From a virus, in IMG/VR virus record IMGVR_UViG_3300050821_022567, positions 1 to 64,000 of that record: DNA of 64,000 bases. The stretch is one strand, 5' to 3'. The translations under genes were made by a program, and so were the position numbers. This document shows positions 37,040 to 44,722 of the stretch, piece by piece. How positions within the stretch are numbered: position 1 is the stretch's first letter; each line of letters starts with the position of its first letter. The notes under the pieces are model-generated. The model searched no databases. It was given only the letters and a program-made list of their open reading frames with translations, and had not been told where the DNA came from.

Positions 37040-38737
37040 CTACCTCCCTGCCAAAACAATCGGCGAGGCCTGCTTCGCCCCCGCCGCCCTCCACACCGCT
37101 TTCTCTCCCTCGGGAAGGCTCGCCACGATCTCGTCGACCGCCTCCTTCACCCCCTTGTGCTTCGTCTCCTCGATGGTCTGGTCGACAGCCCACTCGAAGT
37201 CGTTGAGCAGCACGACGCGCTTCTCTTTCTTCGAAGCGATGCAGCGCCGGAGCGCGTGCTGCGTCGCCTTCTGTACGATGCCTTCCAGCATCGCGCCGCT
37301 CGTCGCATCCGCGAGCGTGAAGCGCCGCCGCTCTCCCGGCATCTCGATCATCCCGAGCACGTGACGGTCGGCATAGACCATCTCCGCCACCCGCTCCGCG
37401 ACCTCCGCCCGCGGCAATTCGAGCGGGCGCTTCGCCCCCAGGTGATGCTCGACGATCTCGATCGCCCCTCGCTTGTCCGGCCGCGAGACCTTCACGACCA
37501 CGTCGATTCGCCCCTCGCGCAGCACCGCGGGGTCCATGTCCTTCGCCCGGTTCGTCGCGAGCAGGAAGAACGCGCCGCTGTCCTCGAGCCCGTCCATTTC
37601 TGCGAGGAACGTTTGAACGACCGCGACGTCGGCGTTCCCGCCGTGCGACTCGCGCCGCGTGCGCGCCATGAAGAGACTCTCGCACTCGTCGATGAAGACG
37701 AGCTGCGGGTACTGATGCACGCGGAAGTGCTCGCGGGCATTCGAGACGAGTCGTCGGACGTTCCCCTCCGAGGACCCGATCCACTTGTCGATGAGCGATG
37801 GCCCGCTCACGTACGCGAACCCGGTCGCGCTCGGCCCCTTCCCATAGAGATCGGCGATCGCCGTCGCCGCCGCCTTCCCGAGGAGGGTCTTCCCACACCC
37901 CGGAGGACCGATGAGTGCGGCCCCCTTCGTCCGCTTCTTGTCGAAGATCGCGTACAGATCCTTGTGGCGGATCGGCTCTTCGATCGCCTCGCGCAGCGCG
38001 CGCACGGCGTCGGCCTGCGCCTTCACGTCCTTCCACGTCACGCCGGTCTCGCCCGTGAAGACGAGCCCGTCCTCCTGCCGCGGCAAGAGCTCGACGGCGA
38101 CGGCCATCGCCTTATCGAGCACGACGCGATCTCCCGCCTTCACTTCGTCGGGCAAGTCCTTCCCGCGCCGAACGACGCAGCGCCCTTGTTGGACCTCGAC
38201 CTCGAGCGATCGTCCGGCCAGCTGCCGCACGGTGGCGATCGGCCCCGTCGCGTCGTCCTTCGCCCGCCCGATGTTCCGGAACCCGAACGACGTGTCCGGG
38301 TTGAGCACGATCCGATCGCCGCGCTCCGCGTTGATCCCGATGAGCCGGGTCACCCGCCGCTGGCCGCCGTGCTCGATCTCCACCAGCCCCTTGCTGATGA
38401 CCTGCTGCACCTCCGCCACGGGGCCGATCCAGTCGATGTCGATGTCGCCGACGATCGCCCCATTCTGCGCGATCACCCGCACGATCTGCCCCGGCTTCAA
38501 CGAAGTGCGCGGATGGTCGGCGAGGATCATCTGCCCGTTCGGGAGCTGGAGGGTGACCTCCTTCTCCTCGACCCGATAGACCATCGCCGCCTGCGTGGGG
38601 CCGCTGCTCTTCGACAGCTGCCGCACCCGGTCGTCGAGATACCTCACCGTCTGCTTGAGCGTCTCGAGCTCGGAGACGCCCGGCGCCAGGAACGGCCGGT
38701 TGTAGATGGGGGCGCCGATAAAAATGCCGTCGCTCAT
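37040..38737 (-). CDS. Proteasome-type AAA+ unfoldase (ARC/PAN/Mpa-like)
   Basis: 565 aa. Layout: an N-terminal coiled coil (about 22-45), two or more OB-like beta domains (50-220), then one AAA+ domain. The AAA+ part has VTWKDVKAQADAVRALREAI, Walker A GPPGCGKT (277-284), a KWIG pore loop 1 (318-321, like KFIG in PAN), Walker B LVFIDE (346-351), sensor N396 and arginine fingers R407/R410. PAN and ARC unfold proteins for the 20S proteasome. The C-terminus ends VLAGR, so the HbYX or GQYL docking motif is missing, and no 20S subunit is in the window. Start ATG has AGGAG upstream. Confidence 0.8.
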   Translation of the reverse strand: MSDGIFIGAPIYNRPFLAPGVSELETLKQTVRYLDDRVRQLSKSSGPTQAAMVYRVEEKEVTLQLPNGQMILADHPRTSLKPGQIVRVIAQNGAIVGDIDIDWIGPVAEVQQVISKGLVEIEHGGQRRVTRLIGINAERGDRIVLNPDTSFGFRNIGRAKDDATGPIATVRQLAGRSLEVEVQQGRCVVRRGKDLPDEVKAGDRVVLDKAMAVAVELLPRQEDGLVFTGETGVTWKDVKAQADAVRALREAIEEPIRHKDLYAIFDKKRTKGAALIGPPGCGKTLLGKAAATAIADLYGKGPSATGFAYVSGPSLIDKWIGSSEGNVRRLVSNAREHFRVHQYPQLVFIDECESLFMARTRRESHGGNADVAVVQTFLAEMDGLEDSGAFFLLATNRAKDMDPAVLREGRIDVVVKVSRPDKRGAIEIVEHHLGAKRPLELPRAEVAERVAEMVYADRHVLGMIEMPGERRRFTLADATSGAMLEGIVQKATQHALRRCIASKKEKRVVLLNDFEWAVDQTIEETKHKGVKEAVDEIVASLPEGEKAVWRAAGAKQASPIVLAGR

Positions 38738-39042
38738 CGAACCCGTTCTCCTGTCGCTTCCACTGCGTCTCGCTCGTCGTGATCCCGGACGAACCGCTCG
38801 AAGGACAGCGGCCCGAGCGGCTTTGGGCAGCCGTGCGACCCGTCGCTCGCGCCGTAGGCGACCGCGCGCGCGAGGCCGACCTTCCCGCTTAGCTCGAAGT
38901 CCTCCAAGGCGATGGCGTGCGTCACCCGTTCGATGACCTTGCGCCCGTTCACAACGCCGCCGCACCGCGCTTCCGTATACGCCTCCAAGTAGCAGAGGTA
39001 CCGGAGACGTGCCGCTTCCTCTTCGGCTCGCTCGTCGCTCAC
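38734..39042 (-). CDS. Hypothetical protein, 102 aa
   Basis: GTG at 39040-39042 (GTGA). Reads VSDERAEEEAARLRYLCYLE and continues with a helix-rich middle (GRKVIERVTHAIALEDFELS) and GASDGSHGCPKPLGP. It overlaps the start of the AAA+ gene, so both are co-translated. Adaptor function is possible but not shown. Confidence 0.5.
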   Translation of the reverse strand: MSDERAEEEAARLRYLCYLEAYTEARCGGVVNGRKVIERVTHAIALEDFELSGKVGLARAVAYGASDGSHGCPKPLGPLSFERFVRDHDERDAVEATGERVR

Positions 39043-39348
39043 GCTGCCCACCCTCTCGCGATGATCGTGCACCCCACCGGGATCTCCCCCCTCGTCCGCA
39101 CCACCCGACCCGACAGGCCGATCGGCAGCGTGAACCGCACGGTGTCCTTGATCGCCGGCAGCCCGCACGACGTCCTCGGGCTCGACGTCCGCGTCGCCGA
39201 CCAGATATGTCGCGGGACTCTCCCGCTCCCCGCGCTCGTCGGTCTCCTCCTCGAGCCTCCGCGTCGCGCGCCGGATCTCCACGATGTCGCGGAAGAAGAG
39301 CGCGCCGAAGAGGAGGACCGTGATGCCGAGCGGGATCCAGGGAGTCAT
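39039..39348 (-). pseudogene. Single-pass membrane protein with an apparent frameshift
   Basis: ATG at 39346-39348 opens MTPWIPLGITVLLFGALFFR, a clear membrane helix, and stays protein-like for about 65 codons (ATRRLEEETDERGERESP, YLVGDADVEPEDVV). After that the frame becomes Gly/His/Arg-rich noise, while a neighbouring frame ending at 39039 reads AIKDTVRFTLPIGLSGRVVR. The length 310 is not a multiple of three, so one base must be gained or lost if it is one gene. Confidence 0.35.
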
Positions 39349-39400
39349 GCGTTCTACTTCTGCGGGCGTCGCCGCGTTCGTTACTTGCGGAGCGGGAGCT

Positions 39401-40033
39401 TCACGGGACTTCTTCCCAGTCCGTCGCGAGCACAGAGGACGAGCTGGGGCTCCACGGCTTGAAGTCGCCGTCGATCGAGTCGAACGCCATCAGGTACGGC
39501 CCGAACTTGCACACCGTCCCCACGGGCAGGCCCGTGGCCTTCGCGGTGTTCGCGTTGATCGGGACGCCATCCGGATAACCGGGTTGCTGGGCCACGTAGG
39601 ACCCCGTGGGCCAGCTCGACCGACGGAGGCGACGTCCCGCCCGGAGTCCGTCGATCGCGACGGCGAACCCGAAGGTGAGCGGCTTCGCTTCCGGATTCGC
39701 AAGGCCGTCCGTACCCTCGAGCGCGAGGCTCTCGCGCAGCGTCTCGATCTGCTCGACCTGCTTGCCGATCGTATAGGCGTGGCCCCGCACGAACGACCCG
39801 AGAAGCGCTGCGAGCCGCCGCACCGCGAGGTCTGCCGTGACGTCGGTGCCCGCCGCCGGGATACCGTCGATGTGCGCCGTGAAGACGTCCTTCCCGTCCT
39901 CCTGGCCGACCGTGACGATCACGTCCGCGGGCTCGACCATCGGCCCGGCTTCCGCGGGGAGCGTGAGGCGCTCGACCTGCGGCGCCCCGTCCATCGCCGG
40001 CGCGACGCCGGCTTCGCTCGTCGTGGCGCTCAC
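39401..40033 (-). CDS. Tad2-like (DUF2829) anti-Thoeris domain with an N-terminal extension
   Basis: 210 aa, GTG start. Residues 1-115 are a helical/beta extension of unknown role. Residues 118-210 match DUF2829: LTFGFAVAIDGLRAGRRLRR, GYPDGVPINANTAKATGLPV, FGPYLMAFDSIDG and a final PWSPSSSSVLATDWEEV. Phage Tad2 proteins of this family bind and hide the signal molecule made by the Thoeris ThsB sensor. The conserved W, P-W and DW positions are present. Typical Tad2 is about 90 aa, so the fusion is unusual. That it inhibits Thoeris here is inference. Confidence 0.75.
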   Translation of the reverse strand: MSATTSEAGVAPAMDGAPQVERLTLPAEAGPMVEPADVIVTVGQEDGKDVFTAHIDGIPAAGTDVTADLAVRRLAALLGSFVRGHAYTIGKQVEQIETLRESLALEGTDGLANPEAKPLTFGFAVAIDGLRAGRRLRRSSWPTGSYVAQQPGYPDGVPINANTAKATGLPVGTVCKFGPYLMAFDSIDGDFKPWSPSSSSVLATDWEEVP

Positions 40034-40034
40034 G

Positions 40035-40394
40035 TCAGGACTCCCGCACCGCGAGGATGTCTTCCTCGCGCACGATGCCGAACTTCTCCCCGTCGACCGG
40101 CACGTCCTGCAGGGAGTGCTTGCTCAGGTAGACGACGTCCCCCTTCTTCACGCTCGGGGGAACGACCGCGCCGTTCGCGAGCACCTTCCCGGTACCGACG
40201 GCCATCACCGTCGCGACGCCGCCTTTCTCCTGGGCGGCTTCGGGAATGATGATCCCGCCCTTCGAGACCTTCTCGGGGACCTCCCGCTTGACGAGCACGC
40301 GGTCGTGGAGCGGACGGAAGTGGAGCGGCGGCTCCGCGTTCGTGACGGGCGGGTCGTGCGGCGGGATGTGGGCCTTGTCGTGTCCGTGGCTCAT
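40035..40394 (-). CDS. groES: GroES-like co-chaperonin (Cpn10)
   Basis: 119 aa. Caps the GroEL folding chamber. The core LHFRPLHDRVLVKREV, the mobile loop KVSKGGIIIPEAAQEKGG (43-60, binding GroEL through its hydrophobic end) and the GDVVYLSKHSLQDVPVDGEK block are all present. The first 25 residues, rich in His and Pro, extend beyond a normal GroES of about 95 aa. ATG has AGGAGACG upstream. Phages such as T4 (gp31) carry their own co-chaperonin to fold their capsid protein; the same use is likely here. Confidence 0.85.
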   Translation of the reverse strand: MSHGHDKAHIPPHDPPVTNAEPPLHFRPLHDRVLVKREVPEKVSKGGIIIPEAAQEKGGVATVMAVGTGKVLANGAVVPPSVKKGDVVYLSKHSLQDVPVDGEKFGIVREEDILAVRES

Positions 40395-40408
40395 GCTCGT
40401 CTCCTTCT

Positions 40409-40612
40409 TCATTCGGTGCCGCGCCGAATCACCACGACTCGGCGACGAGGTTTCGGGGGGGGCCGCAGCACGTCGCTCTCCGTGTGCTTGCGCGTGAGCG
40501 CGATGCGCGGCGCCGACGGCGGCAGCGGCGCGCCCTTGCGGATCGCCGCGTCCCGCATGTCGTGCGCGATCTCCGCCGGGAGCGAGCGCGGATTCCAGTC
40601 GAGCCGTTTCAA
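40409..40612 (-). CDS. Hypothetical small basic protein, 67 aa
   Basis: TTG at 40610-40612, overlapping the nuclease stop (TTGA). Reads LKRLDWNPRSLPAEIAHDMR and ends in an Arg-rich RRRVVVIRRGTE. No family recognised. Coupled to the VRR-NUC gene. Confidence 0.45.
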   Translation of the reverse strand: MKRLDWNPRSLPAEIAHDMRDAAIRKGAPLPPSAPRIALTRKHTESDVLRPPPKPRRRVVVIRRGTE

Positions 40613-41022
40613 AAGTCACCCTCCACCGCGTCCTCTTGAATGCGAGGACACGACTCCGGCACTCGAGCAACCACGCGCGTCATCGCCTGGATCTTCGCGC
40701 GCGCGGTCGCGATGGCGTCCACGACCTCCTGCATCGTTCGACAGATGAAGTACTGTCCGCCTTCCCGCTCGAAGCGCGCCTGCCACTTCGCCTGCGCGTC
40801 CCGCTGCTTCGTCGCCTTCTTCAGCTCGATCGCCACGAAGACGCCGATCGGCTGCAAGACCACCACGATGTCCGGCGAACCTGGCCCGAGACCCGCTTTC
40901 GCCACGCGTCCGCGGAGCGCGTTCCCCATCGCGAACACGCCGAGCCGCCCCAGCGCTTTGAGACACGACGCCTTGAGGTCGGACTCCGACGTCATCGCGA
41001 GCGGACGAGCGGCGCGCTTCAC
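40609..41022 (-). CDS. VRR-NUC domain nuclease
   Basis: 137 aa. The PD-(D/E)XK core is visible: GSPDIVVVL (about 48-56), VAIELKKATKQRDAQAKW (63-80) and YFICRTMQEVVDAI. Stand-alone VRR-NUC proteins in phages act as Holliday-junction or flap nucleases. Start GTG at 41020-41022 with AGGTGA upstream; an internal Met ten codons on (MTSESDL) is an alternative. It fits with replication and recombination genes further along the same block. Confidence 0.8.
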   Translation of the reverse strand: MKRAARPLAMTSESDLKASCLKALGRLGVFAMGNALRGRVAKAGLGPGSPDIVVVLQPIGVFVAIELKKATKQRDAQAKWQARFEREGGQYFICRTMQEVVDAIATARAKIQAMTRVVARVPESCPRIQEDAVEGDF

Positions 41023-41122
41023 GACTTCTCACCTAGCGCGCGATCGGTAGTTGCAGCCTAAGAAATGCGAACGCCCCCGCAGGCGCAAAGGCCGGCAGGG
41101 GCGCAGACGTGTCGGAGATCGT

Positions 41123-41575
41123 CTACTTCTTCAGCGCGTACGTCGTCGCTCGCTTCTGTCCCTTGCGGGCGATCTCACCATTGGACACCGCCTTGCGCAG
41201 GACGAGCGCGAGCCGCCGCCGCGCGCTGTCGGGAAGCCCCATCGCCATCCGCAATCGCTCCGTCCGGAGCCCCTTCGTGTTTCCCTGCGCCGCCGCGTCC
41301 TGAAGCGCCGCCTTCACTGCTTCGAGCGAGAGCTCGCCCCCCTTGGACTTGCCAGTCTTCCCGACCATCGCGCGCGTTTGGCTTCGCGCCGCTACGAGTC
41401 CGCGCTCGATCTCCGTTCGTACGGCCGCGGCCGCAGGCTTCGCCCTCGGCACGCTCCGACGTTCAAAGAGGCGCGCGAGCCCCTCCCGGATGCGGCGGTC
41501 CATCTCCTTCCGAACCATCGGCGCCAACGCGGTGGCGATCTCATTCGTGAGCGCGGTCAGTGCCTCTTCGTCCAT
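41123..41575 (-). CDS. Winged-helix-like DNA-binding protein, 150 aa
   Basis: ATG at 41573-41575, seven bases after a TAGATT box, so a leaderless message is possible. The first half is helical (TNEIATALAPMVRKEMDRRI). The C-terminal 65 residues (SLEAVKAALQDAAAQGNTKG, RTERLRMAMGLPDSARRRLA, KRATTYALKK) look like a winged helix with a basic wing. The longer upstream frame is noise. Probable transcription regulator. Confidence 0.6.
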   Translation of the reverse strand: MDEEALTALTNEIATALAPMVRKEMDRRIREGLARLFERRSVPRAKPAAAAVRTEIERGLVAARSQTRAMVGKTGKSKGGELSLEAVKAALQDAAAQGNTKGLRTERLRMAMGLPDSARRRLALVLRKAVSNGEIARKGQKRATTYALKK

Positions 41576-41582
41576 GAAGCGC

Positions 41583-41612
41583 AATCTACGACGCCGCCCC
41601 ACACGCGCGCAA
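41583..41612 (-). promoter_or_regulatory. Predicted promoter (TTGCGC-18 bp-TAGATT)
   Basis: TAGATT (41583-41588) and TTGCGC (41607-41612) on the minus strand are 18 bp apart, two more than at the other TAGATT promoters. The ATG begins seven bases after the -10 box. A half copy of the GGCTAA element (AATAGCC) lies just upstream at about 41627-41633. Confidence 0.4.
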
Positions 41613-41633
41613 GGTTTGGACGTTGTGGCTATT

Positions 41634-42020
41634 CTAATGCTCAATGCGACCGAACTCGCGGACGTCCCATCCCGAAGTCTCGTCGTCGAAGACGACCGTG
41701 TCGAAGCCATCCTCCTGCGTGAACGTCACGATCTCATGCATCGGGACCCACCGCCTGTAGCTGACCGTCGCCTCTTCGATTCGCGCGTTGCACGGGAGTC
41801 CCGTGATCCCGAGCATGACCTCTTGCCCGCCGTCGACGACGAGTCGCGGCCGCAAGTGGTACGCGAGCACCACCTCTGTTCGGCCACCACCGTCTCCGCT
41901 CAAGTGGAGACTAAGGAAGGTCCCCGTGGCTTTGCGCCATCGAGCACGCGGCATCTGTCGGGCCTGCATCACCGTCCACCAATCGCAGACGTCACCGAGG
42001 ATGAGACGGCGATCGCTCAC
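41634..42020 (-). CDS. Hypothetical beta-rich protein, 128 aa
   Basis: GTG at 42018-42020 (GTGA). Reads VSDRRLILGDVCDWWTVMQA and then alternating strands (TEVVLAYHLRPRLVVDGGQE, IVTFTQEDGFDTVVFDDETS). No metal or membrane motif. The end lies next to the promoter of the next gene. Function unknown. Confidence 0.5.
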   Translation of the reverse strand: MSDRRLILGDVCDWWTVMQARQMPRARWRKATGTFLSLHLSGDGGGRTEVVLAYHLRPRLVVDGGQEVMLGITGLPCNARIEEATVSYRRWVPMHEIVTFTQEDGFDTVVFDDETSGWDVREFGRIEH

Positions 42021-42280
42021 GACGCCCTCAGGAAGTGCAGGAGTACGCCCGCGAGCAGGACGAAGATCTGTCCGCCGACGAAGATCGCGCCGACTGCGCC
42101 GAGCCGCCGCGTCGGCTGTTTCATCTCCCTCCAGAATCCAAAGCAAGCCAGGAGAACGAAGAAGAAACTCCAGCGCGCCTCCGCGTAGTGCCCCGCCGCG
42201 CGCTGCGAAATCAGTATCGTTGCTTGGCAGCACCCGGAGGAGACCCAGCAGACCTTGATGGTGGTCGAAGCGCGGCTCAT
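42017..42280 (-). CDS. Small membrane protein, 87 aa
   Basis: ATG at 42278-42280 (ATGA). Two hydrophobic segments, AEARWSFFFVLLACFGFW and LGAVGAIFVGGQIFVLLAGV, joined by a short basic loop, indicate two membrane helices. The N-terminus has three cysteines (VCWVSSGCCQ). Too little to tell holin-like from other functions. Confidence 0.55.
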   Translation of the reverse strand: MSRASTTIKVCWVSSGCCQATILISQRAAGHYAEARWSFFFVLLACFGFWREMKQPTRRLGAVGAIFVGGQIFVLLAGVLLHFLRAS

Positions 42281-42948
42281 CGCTTCGGCTCCCATACGGC
42301 CCCATTCGGAAGCGGGTTGCCGATGAAGTACTCCACCGGCGGAACCGCGACGACGACCTGCTCGCGCGTCGGGTCGATGCGCAGCGGCACGTCACGAAAG
42401 CGGACCGTGCCCTCTTCCCCCGACCCATTCTCTTTCTCGAGCGCCCACGAGTGATAGTGCTTCAGCTCGAGGTACGTCTGCCAGCCGACGAGGAGGTGCG
42501 TCGGGTGGTCTCCGTAACAGAGGATCACCGCGTCGATGGCTCGAGTGAGGATGTCGAGCGTCACCCCCACCGGTTCGAATTGAACCGTCCGAATCGCCGG
42601 CGCGATCTCCTTCCCCACGTCGATCGACGCGGGCATCGGACTCCAGACATTGAACGCGATCATGCGCTGCGGCGCCGGCAGCCGTCGGCTCAGTGTCTCC
42701 GCCGCGGTTTGCGTAGCGCGGTCGAGAATGACCTCCCGCTCTGCGCGGGGCATCCGCCCGAGTACGTTGCGCTCAACACATACTTCTTCTTTCTCTCCCG
42801 ACGCGCGGCTGACCGCGTGGATTGAGAGAACGCCGTTGGCGCCGCGCTCGGTGTTCCAACTCTTCGTGAACCGCAGCAACGGCCAACGCTCGAAGGCGCG
42901 GTCGAGCGCCAGGTCCACGTCGTGGTCGATCACATAGTCCGGCGTCAT
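42277..42948 (-). CDS. Hypothetical protein, 223 aa
   Basis: ATG at 42946-42948. The protein begins with DYVIDHDVDLALDRAFERWP, has a mixed alpha/beta core with TRAIDAVILCYGDHPTHLLV and VGWQTYLELKHYHSWALEKE, and ends RDVPLRIDPTREQVVVAVPP followed by YFIGNPLPNG. The closing strand pattern recalls head-protein-like or encapsulin-like C-termini, but I would not assign it. Lies in the replication operon. Confidence 0.5.
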   Translation of the reverse strand: MTPDYVIDHDVDLALDRAFERWPLLRFTKSWNTERGANGVLSIHAVSRASGEKEEVCVERNVLGRMPRAEREVILDRATQTAAETLSRRLPAPQRMIAFNVWSPMPASIDVGKEIAPAIRTVQFEPVGVTLDILTRAIDAVILCYGDHPTHLLVGWQTYLELKHYHSWALEKENGSGEEGTVRFRDVPLRIDPTREQVVVAVPPVEYFIGNPLPNGAVWEPKR

Positions 42949-43280
42949 CGGCACCCCCGCACGAGCGGCCTCGTCGCGATGCGCCGAAGCTTCCCGGCCC
43001 ACGGGAGCAATCGCCTCGCCGCCCGGTCGATCGCATCGGTCCATACAGAAGCCCGCCCGCGATCATCCCACCGACCCGCGAAGTCCCTCGGGCCCACGAC
43101 CTCTTCGACCTCGGTATTTCGCCGTGGGTCGCTCACACGAATCTCCCAGAGCCCCATGACGCCGCGCAGCTGATTGAAGTACACGCTCACACGCAACCGA
43201 CCATGACGAACGAGCGCGTGCTCGAGGATCATCTTGTCGATCGGGTTCAGCGGCTGAATGTCACGCTCCAATAGCATCAC
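42945..43280 (-). CDS. Hypothetical protein, 111 aa
   Basis: Overlaps both neighbours (ATGA). It has the pattern MMLLERDIQPLNPIDKMILE, then RLRVSVYFNQLRGVMGLWEI, with an Arg-rich C-terminal helix. No motif known. It lies directly after dnaB, so a replication accessory role is possible. Confidence 0.5.
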   Translation of the reverse strand: MMLLERDIQPLNPIDKMILEHALVRHGRLRVSVYFNQLRGVMGLWEIRVSDPRRNTEVEEVVGPRDFAGRWDDRGRASVWTDAIDRAARRLLPWAGKLRRIATRPLVRGCR

Positions 43281-44722
43281 GTCTCTCCTCGGTCGTAGGC
43301 TTGTCCTTCACCATCCGGCAGGTCTTCGAAGCGCGTGTACCGCTCGAGCCACCGCATCAGCACCGTTTCGTTTGGACCGTTCCGCTGCTTCGCGGCGGCG
43401 ATCTCCGCGAGCCCTGGCACCTTGCACGCGCCCTTCGTGTAGTACTCGTCGCGGTAGATGAAGAGAACGTTGTCCGCGTCCTGCTCGATGGCGCCGGACT
43501 CGCGGAGGTCCGAGAGTTGCGGTCGCTTGTCGCTCCGAGACTCGAGCCCGCGGTTCAACTGCGACAGCGCGATGACGGGGATCTTGAGCTCCATCGCCAG
43601 GTTCTTGAGCCCACGCGAGATCATCGCGATCTCCTGCTCCCGGTTGTCCGCGTCGTCCGAACCCGCCATCAGCTGCAGGTAGTCCACGACCACGAGCCCG
43701 AGTAGCACCGGGCTCCCGTCGGGGTGCTTCAGCCGGGCGCACTCCGCTTGGATGCGCCGGATCCGCGCGCGCAGGTCGAGCATCGGGATGGACGACTTGT
43801 CGTCGAACCAGATCGGCAGCTTCGCGATCTTCTGCGCCGAGGCGGTGAGCTTCTGCCAATCGAGCGGCGCCCAGTTGTTCGTGCGGAGCTTCTCGGAATC
43901 GACCCGCGCGTCGCAGCACGTCGCGCGCATGACGATCTGTTCGCGCGGCATCTCGAGGCTGAAGAAGGCGACGCCCTGCGGCAGCGTCCCCTCCTCGACA
44001 TCCCCTTCGGCCACGTTGATGGCGATCTGTAGCGCGGCGCTCGTCTTCCCCATCCCGGGGCGCGCCGCGATGATCGTGAGTTCGTTCGGGTGAAGGCCGG
44101 CGAGGACGCGATCGAGCCGTCGAAACTTCGTCGGCGTACCACTGATGCTTCGCTTGCTGTTCGCGGACTCGTAGAGCTTCCGCATCGCGTCGCGGAGGAT
44201 GACCCCCGCGCGCTGCGCTCCGAGCTCGACGTTGTCGTGCGCGAGGACGTGGAGGCGCTCCGCCGCCTCCGCCGCGTAGCCGCTCGAGAGCCCGGGCGCC
44301 AGGTAGCCCTGCGCCGCAAGAGTGTGGCAGGTGAGGATGACTTGCCGCGCCCGCCAGCGCTGGACCACGATCGTCGCGTGCGCCCGAACGTTCGCGAGGT
44401 CGGGGGACGCGAGGAGCAGGTCGGCGAGATAGGACGGCCCCCCCACCTGCGAAAGCCGCTCGGCGTCCCGGAGGTGCGTCCCGACGGTCACGGAGTCGAT
44501 CGGCTGCCCCTTGCTCGCGAGGACGAAGCAGGCGTCGGTGATGAGCCGGTGCGCCTCGGAGTAGCAGTGCTCGGGCTTCAGGATGTCCGAGACTTCGTCG
44601 AGGTACTGAATCCCCCCCACGAGGAGCGCGCAGAGTACCGCCCGCTCCGCCCCGAGGTCGTGGGGTGGCATCCGCCCTTCGAACGTCGCGGGCTCCACAT
44701 GGGCGTCGCGGCGATCAGCCAC
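43277..44722 (-). CDS. dnaB: Replicative DNA helicase, DnaB family
   Basis: 481 aa. The hexameric helicase of the replication fork. The N-terminal primase-binding domain (residues 20-130) includes DLGAERAVLCALLVGG. The RecA-like domain has Walker A ARPGMGKT (220-227), VAFFSLEMP, Walker B LVVVDYLQLM (about 343-352), ISRGLKNLAMELKIPVIALS and SGAIEQDADNVLFIYRDE. All expected motifs are there and length is normal. Start GTG at 44720-44722. The upstream gene probably encodes its loader or initiator. Confidence 0.93.
   Translation of the reverse strand: MADRRDAHVEPATFEGRMPPHDLGAERAVLCALLVGGIQYLDEVSDILKPEHCYSEAHRLITDACFVLASKGQPIDSVTVGTHLRDAERLSQVGGPSYLADLLLASPDLANVRAHATIVVQRWRARQVILTCHTLAAQGYLAPGLSSGYAAEAAERLHVLAHDNVELGAQRAGVILRDAMRKLYESANSKRSISGTPTKFRRLDRVLAGLHPNELTIIAARPGMGKTSAALQIAINVAEGDVEEGTLPQGVAFFSLEMPREQIVMRATCCDARVDSEKLRTNNWAPLDWQKLTASAQKIAKLPIWFDDKSSIPMLDLRARIRRIQAECARLKHPDGSPVLLGLVVVDYLQLMAGSDDADNREQEIAMISRGLKNLAMELKIPVIALSQLNRGLESRSDKRPQLSDLRESGAIEQDADNVLFIYRDEYYTKGACKVPGLAEIAAAKQRNGPNETVLMRWLERYTRFEDLPDGEGQAYDRGET

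Noticed and set aside
37040-38737. Full phage proteasome system
   Set aside because: Only the ATPase is present. I find no 20S alpha or beta subunit, no Pup, no ligase and no HbYX tail in the window, so a complete system is not supported.
42017-42280. Holin assignment for the two-helix membrane protein
   Set aside because: The topology fits, but there is no endolysin or spanin gene nearby, and several other small membrane proteins of the same kind occur.
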